Assembly: GCF_026212465.1 (NCBI RefSeq)
Contig: NC_080058.1
Location: 18,149,751 to 18,213,750 of the forward strand
Source: Amaranthus tricolor
Taxonomy: Eukaryota > Streptophyta > Magnoliopsida > Caryophyllales > Amaranthaceae
DNA: 64,000 nt
Direction of reading: 5' to 3'
Within the stretch, counting starts at the first letter, position 1. Every line of letters starts with the position of its first letter. Position numbers and translations under genes: made by a program. Positions 53,769 through 64,000 of this stretch are shown in pieces. A model generated the notes under the pieces. That model had not been told where the DNA came from and searched no databases. It saw nothing but the letters and a program-made list of their open reading frames with translations.

Positions 53769-56283
53769 ATGGCCGAAAATCAACAACTGTTTGGTCAATT
53801 TAGGACACTTGGGTCTCAAGAATTTCAAGGGGATGTTCTACTCGTCGACCTAGCTCTATACCAAATACACCCCCAGTTCACACGGATGGTGAAGGAGACC
53901 CCATTTTGTGGTTTGAAGATGAATGCCCTCAACACTTGGAGGCTGTTTCAGATATTTTTGAGCTTATTCCTCCATGCCCCAACAATCCAAACTATGTGCG
54001 GATCCCCTCTTCACTTGAGTCTAGCCGGCGACACCAAAGATTGGTACAAATGCTTAGAGCCCAACTCCATCACTAGGGCTCCGTTGAAGATGAATTTTCT
54101 AGAAAGGTTCTACCCTACATTTCGAACGCAAGATTGGCGCAAGAAAATAGCATCATTCACCTAAGAGGATGATGAGAATCTCAGTGCTACTTGGAGTAGG
54201 TTTGAAAGGATGATCAAAGCTTTCCCCCTTTATAGGTATGGGGAGAACCATCTCAACACCTTTTTCTACGATGGTCTCAATGACTTTATCAAGGCACTTC
54301 TAGATTCTGGGGTTGGTGGAAAACTTTCAAAAGCTCCATGCAACCAAGTGGTTGAAACGAGTATCTTGGACTCTCTCGGTGCAAAAATTGAAGCAATCAT
54401 GGATTAGAAATTATGTAAGTTCAAGCTGGCTCAAGGTAGTTTCAATGTCTCGTCGACAAATAAAGTCAAGTCCTTTTCATGTAGAATCCGCGGGGGCACC
54501 AATCATGATCTATCTTATTGTGGGGGCTCGAACTCTGAGCATGTGGCAACTGCGGACTATAGGGAGTGCAACCAAGATGGGAGTCCGGTTATGGGTATAA
54601 TCTCGAATGTGCGGCGGCCGTGGGTTATGGTGGTTAAAATCAAGGGTAAGCTCATCAAGTTTCCTAGAACAACCAACCCTTTAGACCTCCTTTCAATCCC
54701 AACCCTAGCCAAGGAAACTTCAACCAAGGCTACAACCAAACCAATCATGTGCCTTATAGCAACCAAGTTGGCGGGAGTTTTCTTAGACCTAACGGAAACA
54801 TGTCATGCCTTCAAGTGTCGAGGCCCAACCCCAATCTTCCCTATCCATTCTCACAACCACCACCACCGAACGCCACTCCAAATCACGATTATTTATCCAC
54901 TCAAGTGAGCTCTCTTGCTTAATAAAACCAAACCCTCTCCCAAATCAACCAGACCTTGATCATCCAAATGCAACAACTTCAAGCTCAATAGAAGTTGTTT
55001 GAGTCTTAACTTGCTCATATGGCCTATCCACCTTCACCGTTGCTATTTACATCCAACCCTCAACCTAACCCGTCCACCCAACCTCCATCCCCTAACACCC
55101 CAAACTCCAACCCTAGCCATGATACTGCGATCTTTCTTAGATCGGGGACTTTATACTCCACTCATATTTTGGCCCCTAATAGTGATTATGGGGAAGTTTC
55201 TTCAACGTATAATGATTTTAAAGTGAGCATTGATCATAGGAGTGACCTTGAGAGGGGAGAAGAAGAGGAAGCTTTTGAAGGGGGGAGTGAGAAGAAGGAT
55301 GAGGAAGTTGAGGAGAAGAAGAATGATGTTGTAGTGGAAATAGAAAGAGAGAGGAAAAAGAAGAATGAAGAAGAGAGACGGAGGAAGATACAGGAGAGAA
55401 GGAAACTTGAGCGTCAACATGCTTCGTCGCTCCCTTTTCTATGAGCATCAACATTCATCCAAGGTACGTGGGCTAAAAAAGAGAAGGCTAGAGAGCCTTT
55501 TGTGCTTCTAGTGACTCTTGGGAAGATGGAGGCTAAGGGATTACTGATGAATATTGCCAAGTAACTTCTCTTTGAGCTCAAGCCATCCAAAAAAACCATC
55601 CAACTTCCCAATCGTAGCACAAAGATGCCATGTGGGAAGTTCGAGGATGTACCTATCCAAGTGGGAAACATTGTAGTCCTATGTGATTTTGTTGTGCTTT
55701 ACATGGCCGAGGATCCTTATACTCCCCTCATCTTAGAAAAAGACACTTAGAAGACCTTGGGTGCCCTAATTGACTATGAATTAAGGGTAGTCTAGGAGAA
55801 GGTTGTGCTTGCCTTTGCTAAGTCCTCCAAAGAGCCCATGGTCGAGCTGATTTGTTCTCTTGAGGTGCGTGAGAGTATGATTGAGAAGGAGGTTGAGGGG
55901 AGTGATGTTCTTGTTGCCCTAGTCTTTGTTGAGGAGTTTGATGATGGTAAGAAAGAGATGAATAATGTTTGTGTTGAAGATGAGAAGAAGAGTGTTTATG
56001 TAAAGAATGCTTGTGATGATGCTGACTGTACTATCAAGCAAGCCCGAAAAGGGAAGCGGGCTAGAAAAAGAAGAAAAGACAAAAAGAGAAAGTTAGCTCC
56101 ACTGTGGCTTGGGGGAGCCCCACATTACAATCCACCTCATGATGACCCCAGTTCGACTTTGCTTACCTCCGCCACTGCTGCTCGATGGAGAGTTTTGGGT
56201 CACCATGCTGGAGGCGATGGAGATGCTAGGAGTGAGTCCACTCCTATAGTAGGTATAATTTCTTTCTTTTCTTATTACGTCTG
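53769..56283 (+). pseudogene. gag: Athila/Tat-like gag and protease remnant
   Basis: ATG at 53769. A stretch with LHLSLAGDTKDWYKCLEPNS and FLERFYPTFRTQDWRKKIAS matches the capsid region of Athila-type gag. It continues after a TAA at 54162 (TWSRFERMIKAFPLYRYGEN, FFYDGLNDFIKALLDSG). A Pro/Asn-rich part in another frame (about 54660-54800), TAIFLRSGTLYS, and a long Glu/Lys/Arg-rich coiled coil (55230-55420) follow. The protease part is recognisable as MPCGKFEDVPIQVGN and VVLYMAEDPYTPLILEKDT (about 55625-55750), but the catalytic DLGAS/DSGA motif is not clear. It ends with a Lys/Arg-rich frame to 56283. No RT, RNase H or integrase is visible downstream. Confidence 0.7.
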
Positions 56284-57519
56284 AGCTGCTGGCTACCTGT
56301 GTCGAACTTACCGACACTAAACAAAAGTACTTGCGAGAGATAACCCGATTTCGGTTTAGTTATTTTCTTGCTTCGCTATAGTTCCAATAATGCTGATCTT
56401 TCTCCCTTTTGGTTTTCTTATTCACCTTTCACAAGTGTCGAGACAGATCTTGAGCTGGCTTAGGGGAGGGTTCTTGCGCTTTCAAAGCTTGGAAAGATCT
56501 GCATTATTGTCACTATTGCTTAGATTTTGTTATTGTTTTTGCATGTTTAGTTTTTGTTTTTAATGAAATGTTTTGAGTTGTGAAACTGGCATGCATGCTT
56601 CTGATGTACATTCTTGTGGTCTTATGCACACTCATGTTTTCCTAGCCTTATGCTTGTTTTAGAACCGAATGATTGACTATTTTTCACCTAACTTGGGGGC
56701 TCTAGGATTATTTGGTTGATGGCTTGGATAACTACCTATTGAGGTGCATTTTGACTAGCCGATTAGGATTGAACCTTCTTAGACTCCATTCTGAGTCCTA
56801 CGTCATTGAAATCTAGTTAGGGAGTCTTAGAATTGCGTATGTTCTCTTCTAGTATAGTATGCTTTTCCAAAGGCCAAGGATGAAAACATGTTTGTTAGTT
56901 ATAAGCTACATAGCCAAATTGCCTACCATGTACATGAGTTAAATTTAGGTTAAGCCAAGTTTGTGCCTTTACCTTTTTCTTTTGTATCCACACTATTTAA
57001 CGCCACAAGAGCCAAATGTTCCCTCTCTTTATCTAAAGGATAGTTAAGCGATTATAATGGTGTTTGTGTTCGTTATATTATGGTATGGGCTTTTGGTTAG
57101 CATAAATGGTTGATATGACTCTATATATTCATATATTGCTTAATTGTTTCTTCTTTTTCCTCTTGCCCTCTTAAAAGAGATTATTATATATATGTACTCA
57201 TTGAGTGAGAAAATCTTCCTTTTGTGTTCTCCAGACAAACCTATACATATTTATTGAGTGAGAAAATCAATAAAAAAGGGATTGTGTATGAAAAGGATTA
57301 TGAGCATGATGAACATACAAAAGGGAAAATGTGAGAAAATAAAAAATTTTGTTAGTGTTGTGTTTTAGAGTTCATTTGTTCTTTATTTGAGGCTTTTGGG
57401 TTAATATCATTATTGGAAGTGGTGTTTTTCGGTTTTATTGTCTTGGATCGCTTGGTATACTCTACTTTAGTCCCACATTTCCAAATTTATCTCACCTTAA
57501 CCCTAGCCTACATTACAAC
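56284..57519 (+). other. 3' non-coding region of the gag-only element
   Basis: No gene. The stretch 56470-56850 is the partner of the inverted copy at 51313-51700. TAACTTGGGGG at 56690 is purine-rich, but no LTR starts there. Two TTGAGTGAGAAAATC copies (57201, 57254) are present. The element is cut at 57519 by the start of copy 2 of the direct repeat, and no 3' LTR is seen. Confidence 0.5.
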
Positions 57520-60082
57520 CTATGCAAAGCGGTCTATAGCACAGGGGTCCGTTATCATAAGGGCCCAAAAATGTATCTTTATAATTATCAACTTTATTAT
57601 TTCAATTACCGCAAACATATAAGCAATATTTCACGTGAGGGTAATCAAATAATAAATAGTTAAATATTAATCTTTTAATAAATGGAGAATTATCATAAAC
57701 TACTAGTAATTTATTTTATTTTTTTATTTTCTTAATTTTTAAGGGTTTTTAAGATAAAATTGGCATAGGAGCCTCAAAATTTACGACACAATTGCATGTG
57801 CTACCAATGCTTTAAAAAAAATCATTTTTGCGTTTTCTATTTGAAAAAAAAATGAGTTTTGTCTTGTAACTTTTTTTTCTCTCACATACAATAAACGCAA
57901 TCCCTACTCCACGAAGTATTGACAAAAAAATGAAATTGATTATAAAATGTTAGAAATTTGGAATGAAATCTTATGTGGATTAAGTGTTAAAAATCAACGG
58001 TGAACTATGTGTTGATATGTCAATAATTAATGTTAATATTACATAATTTATATTGATGTTAAATTTCATTCCAAATTGGTGATTAAAATCTACTTGGTGT
58101 TTAATCTATGTTTAATTTTAGAAATTAAGATTACGAAGACAGTGAAGTAATTAGTAATGCTAGTTATTCTGCCAAACATATGAGTAGAGAAAGTGAGAAT
58201 AACTCAAATTAAATTGCCTTCCAACTCAACAATTATAGTACAATCAAATAATGTTTCTTCTTCATCAGCTATTCCTCTTCCAAACAAAGAGACTACGTCC
58301 ATTTTAAGTATTTAAATATTTCTTTTGAATCGTACGATGAAATGTACATGACATTTATTGCCCTTTTTTATATAATTGTGGCACTGTCTTGGAATTATTA
58401 TTTCATTATTTTGCTTGCAAAAGTCCATTTTGAGTAATAAGTTTTCTTAGGTTGTTCATTTTATCAACAAAATTTTGTCAAATTTTATATAATATATTTA
58501 TTTATTTTACTTTAATACACTGATGGTACCCATGATTTTGAGTTCTGGATTAGTCACTAACTAAAATAGAGTACATCGTCCAAGACTTATGGGTATGGGT
58601 TAGAGATTATGAATTAGTGAGTGGTGAGTGGTGAGTGTAGACTAGTAAAGAGGCAATAGAGGAGTGGTGTACAATAATAATAATTTAGACCAAGTCAATA
58701 TCCAGCTTATTCATTAAAGAATGGTGTACTGTAGATCATGACCAATGTGATGAATTAAAATGATAATTATAGCAATTTCCATTAAATAAAGATAATATAT
58801 TATATAGTACATTATATTTTCTAATATACTCAATCTTAAATGCTAGTCAAACATACTTTAATGGTAGGTATATTGTTAAAGATTAAATGTTATGTCATTT
58901 TTCTTTATTCAATAAATGAGTTTCATTTGGCAAACAGCATTTCGTTGTGACACTTGAAATTTTCCAAGTTTTTTAGTATAATACATGCATAGTGTGGAAA
59001 CCCGTGCACATGATTTTTTTGCATCGACATATGTAAACATATGATATTCAAAAAATAAAGTCAAAGATATTATGTAATTTGAACATTCAATTTTAACAGT
59101 CATATGTTTAAATTAACTTTGTAATTTTGAAAATTGTCAATAATATATCCTGCATTATATTAAATTTTATAAATCTCTCAATTTAACTATAAATAAATAC
59201 TAGTCAAAGATACTGTAATGATAGAGATATTAGTCAATATCAAATGTCATGTCATTTTTCTTTAGCCAATAAATGAGTTTCAAGATTTTTAGTATAATAC
59301 TAGTATAGAAACTCATATAATGCACAAATTTTTTTCAGTATAAATTAACATAGAAAATATGGACTTATATTAAGGATCTAATAAATACATTTTATCGTTA
59401 TCAGATTCAAATCTTTCCATTTAAATATAGTTGTCATTATAATAATATTATACCAATGATAAAACAAATAATTAGATATGAATAATTATTCAAATTATAC
59501 GTATATAACTTATGTAAAAACTATAAAAAAAATATTGATAATATATATAAGTAACTTCAAATATAATGTTAAATAACATTTAAAGGTTTTTAAACATCTT
59601 TTGTATACAAAATTATTATCAGTGAGAGAACTTATTTCACCATTCTGATCACATAAAAGAATTTTTAGACCTTTTCTACTAGTCACTCTAAAAACTACAA
59701 CATTAAATTATCAGTAATAATGAATCAAGCAAGGCAATTTCATAGAAATCAAAACATTATTTTTTGGATGGAAATCATATAATTTATTATATACCTTATT
59801 TATGTATCAATCATTGAATAATCATATAAAATCAAAATATTGTTTTTGAATGAAAATTAGATGGTGCATCAATTAATATCTCAATCAATTTCATATATCA
59901 TATTTTTACATCAATTAATGCGGAATCATATAAACAAAATAGGATAAATTACCAAAAATAATCCAGCCTAGCTTTACTGATTTTCCTACATAAAAAAAGT
60001 GAATTATAAAAAATTAAGAAATTAAATAAAAATAAAAGAAAAATCAAGTGACTTCGTATTTTGATTTTAACTTAAATTTTTA

Positions 60083-60148
<66 letters not shown>

Positions 60149-60687
60149 CAATTAACCTGCAAAAATCGATTACAATTTGGACAATAATGTTCTTGGATAA
60201 GTGACCCTAAAATTGACATTATTCATAATTAATCAAAAATTGGAATTATTGTAGGAAAATCAATAAAATATTGAATTATTCTAGGTAATTTTTCTAACAA
60301 AATATTATTTTTGAATGAATATAAAATGATTTATAAATTCCAAATATTATTACATCAATCAATGGCTAATAATAGAAATTAGTAGTCCATCATTATATTA
60401 ATATGTCAATCAAAATTAATGCTTAATTTAAGGTGTATGATTGCTTAATTTAGTGTAGAATAAGCAGATTCGCAAAAATGTGGCCGTGCAAGCAAAAATA
60501 TCGCCAAGTATTCACACATATCCAATAAAATCAATCCATTTGGCAGGACTATTGTGAAAAATATGTATTTTATTGTCTTTTTAATAGGTTGTATAATATG
60601 ATATAATATGATATTATTCTAAGTATGAAACACTCATAAATATGAAGTGCAAACTACAATAATTCTTCTGTTCCACTATACTTGCTA
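57520..60687. repeat. 3.2-3.7 kb direct repeat, copy 2
   Basis: 3168 bp, colinear with 44540-48191 from CTATGCAAAGC to ACTATACTTGCTA. It differs by about two dozen substitutions by eye, a shorter (TA)n array (60087-60147) and a gap of about 65 bp. Its left edge joins gypsy sequence (CATTACAACCTATGC). Confidence 0.9.
60087..60147. repeat. (TA)n microsatellite in copy 2
   Basis: About 60 bp of uninterrupted TA, the equivalent of the 480-bp array at 47167-47648. Confidence 0.95.
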
Positions 60688-61200
60688 GTTGCTACATACG
60701 ATATTTTAAGTAATCCAATGTGCTATTTTGATAATTTATATAATGAATTATACACATCTATAAATTATAGAAATTTGATATTATGAAAGTATTTGATTAG
60801 ACGATTTAAATAAGATCTCACTTGACTATATTTCTTTTTACACATTAGTCGCAATATATAAAATAAGCTTGAACGATGAATAATATCAATAACGAAAATA
60901 TAGCGAATATTTTAGAACAGAGAAAGTATGAATAAATGATAAACAAAAAGTGCAATGATGATGATTTGGACCAAGCCTATATTCAGTTAAAAAATACTTC
61001 CTTCGCTCCATATTAGTTGCAACATCAGGTACACTATTCATTCATTACTCTTAATTTGTGATTAGTTTTTAATCTATAAGTTAAAACATAGTCAAGTGAG
61101 ATCTTATTTAATTCGTTTCATTGCAAAGATTATTGATATTAAATTTTTATAATTTTTTATTATACAGATATTAAAAATTAAATTAATGTATTAAATTGTG
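60664..61200. other. MITE-like sequences in opposite orientation
   Basis: TTCTGTTCCACTATACTTGC (about 60665) and CTTCCTTCGCTCCATATTAG (about 60993) resemble MITE ends of the CTCCCTCCGTTCCA type. AATAAGATCTCACTTGACTAT (about 60808) recurs inverted as ATAGTCAAGTGAGATCTTAT (about 61090). This fits two diverged MITEs placed head to head. Exact ends and target copies are not identified. The stretch has no gene. Confidence 0.45.
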
Positions 61201-61304
61201 TGAAAAAGCAAACGGTGCAAGTAAATTGAAAGAAGAACGTGATTCGTACCAAATTTATTGTGTATCAATAGTCATTTATTGTGTATCAATATGTAGTAGA
61301 AATT

Positions 61305-61305
61305 A

Positions 61306-61341
<36 letters not shown>
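61305..61341. repeat. (AAT)n microsatellite
   Basis: About 12 AAT units. Confidence 0.9.
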
Positions 61342-61344
<3 letters not shown>

Positions 61345-61379
61345 TATAAAAAAATAAAGTAAAAAAAAAAAGAAAATTA

Positions 61380-63980
61380 AACCCACATGTATTCACGTGA
61401 ACCCACCCCCCTTAAGGCTTTTCTTCTTCCTTATTAAAACCCAAAAACAAAGAAAATTCAAGAACCCAGAATACCGAAAACCAAAATTCATCAGCGGCCA
61501 TCGGACGGCGGCCACCGAACCGCTCACCAGGTCGCACCAGTTTGTCAGCCGACCTCGCCATAAGTGGCTCCTTATTCGACCAACACACAGTTTTTGGTCT
61601 TCTTCTCCATTAATAAGGTATACCCATTAAATTGAAATTTTCAATCAAGTTTAAAGGTAAGAAGATGGTGTGAAGAAATTTACCATGGAAAATGAAAGGA
61701 TTGAACCTCTTGAGGTACACTCCCACCAAAATGAAATTCAAGCCTTTGAATTTTAAATGTTTTATTTATTTAATTCCTGATTTGCATTGAAAGATGTCTT
61801 AGATTTTAAGAGAATTAAACTGAATTGTTGTTGGGTTTATTGTGTATGAAATTGATGATGGATAGAGATGTAATTTAGAATGTATATGATTTACAATGGG
61901 AGTTATGGAATTTAGGGAAATCATTGATGTGGAATTAGGTTATTGATGTAGAGTTTAGAGTTATATTTTATTTACCATTGGATAATTGAAGTTATTCCTG
62001 CTTTTTCTTGTTTGGGGTTGTTCATTGCAGTAGTTGTCGCGATAATGACGATAAGGGAGTTCTAAGAAAGTTTTCGGTCGCTGGTAGGTTGTTCTGGGAG
62101 TCGTATCTGTATTTTTTTACCGTTTTCGTAATGTTAGGTGACTATGGAGTTCATTATGCATTTAGAATTTGTTAATTTTGACATGTTAGAGCTGATATTA
62201 GAAGATTGATTTATATTTCTGACGATATCAATAAGAATTATTGACATGACGAATTAGTTTGGATTATATGTTGATTTTGGGTTACGACACGATGTTGTAC
62301 AATTTAAATTATTAATTGATTTTTTTTGGTATGGGATATGAATAAATTGTCGTTGGTTTGGGAATTATGAGTTAAAGTTGTTGAGCTTAGATGGGTAGTT
62401 GAATTTATTTGGTTAGCTCATAAATTGTTTTCGTGATTTAGGATTGTGCATTAATTTTGTTAGTTTGGGAATTATGAGTTGAGTTTACCTAGAGTGGAGT
62501 TTTGAGTTTGATTGTAGGGTCGGTCTTATAAACGAAATTATGGCATAGTTATATAGATTTAGTTATATGATTAGATTATGAAATTTAATGGTGATGAGGT
62601 GTATTGGGAATTAGAATTATCTAATTTAATCTCAATTAATAATTACATAAATTAAATTTATGAATACTTATAAATGAGATTACGTATCTTCTTAATATTC
62701 TAGTTATAGATTAATTTGAGTTTAATAATGTTAAGTTGTTAAAATGATTATGAATTATATCTCGAGTTACTAAATTAAATAAAAGGTTATGCGTACATTG
62801 TTCATAATTATCATTTTGTTTAAGAGTATGTATATAATATTATTGGTTACAAGAAAGATAAGAAGAACATTAAATCAAGAACTAAGAAAAGGAGTTACTT
62901 GAGATAAAAGGGAGTTGGTGCTTTAAGTAAATAAGAAATAGGATTAGTTGTACTAATGTTTGAATAAAAACTTGTCATTTCAGAAAATCAAAGTTAAACA
63001 AAGCTTATTAGCCAGTTAAGTCTAATTTATTGTAGTTATTTAGCACATATATGGTTATACTGAAGATTTCAACTTCATTAAAAAATCATATTGACGGAGA
63101 TTGTCATCTTGCTGCATTGAAAATGATGGATTTTTTACTCAAATCTTTAATAGTTACAAAAAGGGGTTACAAAGAAATGTATTTCACTTTATCTAAGATT
63201 GGTTTGAATATAGGGAGATGTTCTTCCTAACATAGAAAGTTATTTTTCGAACCTTGAAATCATATAATAGTTACAGAAAAGATATAGATGGTTCTTTTTT
63301 TTTTTTTGTAATGGTTGGGATTACCTCTGTGGTGTTTTAAGGAATTAAAACCTCGTCGGGATTATCTCGACTCTACATAATAGTTGGGGGGTACGTTGAT
63401 CAGTGCCTCGGACTTAGATCTTCTGCTACGGTTTGGCCGTATGTGGGGTGTGCACACTAGGGATCTTTGTATAATAGTTACCGGAGGGCCTAAGTAGTCC
63501 GATAGAAAAGAAAGTTCATTCCATTCCATAGATTTATTATTTAAAAACTTTGAAAGGAAAAGTTTTAGTAAAGAAAATAGAAAAGAAAGTTATATCCATT
63601 GAATGATGATTTTTAATCTTGAAAGAAAATGTTTTGACAAAGAAAGTGGAAAGATATTTAATTTGTGAAAACAGAAAATAAAGAATAAAGAAAAATATTT
63701 TTTAATGTATTTATATAGTCTTGTGTTTGCAAGAATAAATGTTTTGTAGGATATAATTGATATGATTAATAAATCCTACCTGCAAATGTATTCAGATTTA
63801 TAGTATGGTATCTAGCTCAGTCGATTTAGCTAATACTACATGTCGATACATGACCTACTTGAAGGTTAGAGTCATTATACAGCCAGAAAGAAGTACCCAA
63901 TCATTTTGTGTAAATATAATTATAAGATTTCATTTCCGCTATATGTTATACATAATCAGTATTTTGGTTGGGTTGTGACA
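61380..63980 (+). other. Putative Ty3/gypsy LTR or unknown repeat, no gene
   Basis: A leader-like start (CACGTGAACCCACCCCCC, then TTATTAAAACCC and a GC-rich stretch to 61560), long AT-rich sequence, a GC-balanced block (63310-63500) and an end ...TTGGGTTGTGACA at 63980 give the layout of plant gypsy LTRs. No matching TGTCACAACC start is seen and no target copies were found. The frame at 61397-61630 has a Pro/Arg-rich, leader-like composition and no family features. An unrecognised host 5' UTR is the alternative. Confidence 0.35.
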
Positions 63981-64000
63981 GGATTTAAGCTATGTTAAAT

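Noticed and set aside
55202..55454. Minus-strand Phe/Leu/Ser-rich frames
   Set aside because: They are antisense to the Glu/Lys-rich coiled coil of the gag remnant.
61397..61630. 77-codon + frame as a gene
   Set aside because: The composition is leader-like and no domain is recognisable. The context is repeat-like.

Overview
The window looks like plant nuclear DNA, most likely from a eudicot with a repeat-rich genome. It is AT-rich, has long (TA)n and (TTA)n microsatellites, and is packed with plant-specific transposable elements: Sirevirus-type Ty1/copia, Athila-type Ty3/gypsy, CACTA with a TNP2 transposase, Cassandra, a Met-primed TRIM and Stowaway-like MITEs. I found no convincing intact host gene. 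A short GC-rich island near the left edge (232-372) is the only place that resembles host exon or UTR sequence. The species cannot be fixed from what is visible.

Left nest (1557-19941). A CACTA element on the + strand begins at a CACTAGTGGAAAAA terminus at 1557 and carries a decayed TNP2-type transposase (17040-19941). One of its subterminal GCTGCGG repeats is split by a solo LTR (1753-16011, target duplication GCTGC). That LTR holds a (TA)n array into which a minus-strand Sirevirus inserted (element A, 3085-13875). Element A keeps both LTRs, the primer binding site, gag, pol, an extra 3' ORF and two polypurine tracts, with only a few stops and frameshifts.

Middle (19942-26676). The transposase coding region passes directly into the protease region of an Athila element, so the CACTA 3' half and the Athila 5' half are missing. 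The Athila remnant keeps decayed protease, RT, RNase H, integrase, a third ORF, a polypurine tract and a 3' LTR. Just upstream of the polypurine tract are three short hairpin motifs whose stems change in a compensatory way.

Second Sirevirus (element B, 27589-40973, + strand, target duplication AGTAA). It has the same gene order as A but lost its 5' LTR end and primer site. Its gag is interrupted by a 976-bp LTR-like insertion (target duplication ACTAC), and its RT by a solo LTR of the A family (target duplication GATTA). A third related solo LTR lies at 42020-43171 (AACTC), followed by a TRIM at 43219-43726.

Right part (44540-64000). A near-identical direct repeat occurs at 44540-48191 and 57520-60687. 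Between the copies is a degenerate Ty3/gypsy region: LTR pieces, a solo Cassandra LTR with 5S-like sequence (52739-53009, TTTGA), a tRNA-Asp-type primer site, and a gag-protease pseudogene with no visible RT or integrase. MITE-like inverted sequence and a putative gypsy LTR (about 61380-63980) close the window.

The elements are related by nesting rather than by a shared pathway. The most unusual signals are non-coding: covarying hairpins in the Athila 3' region and in the Sirevirus LTRs, duplicated polypurine tracts, and a recent 3.2-kb duplication with microhomology at its junction.
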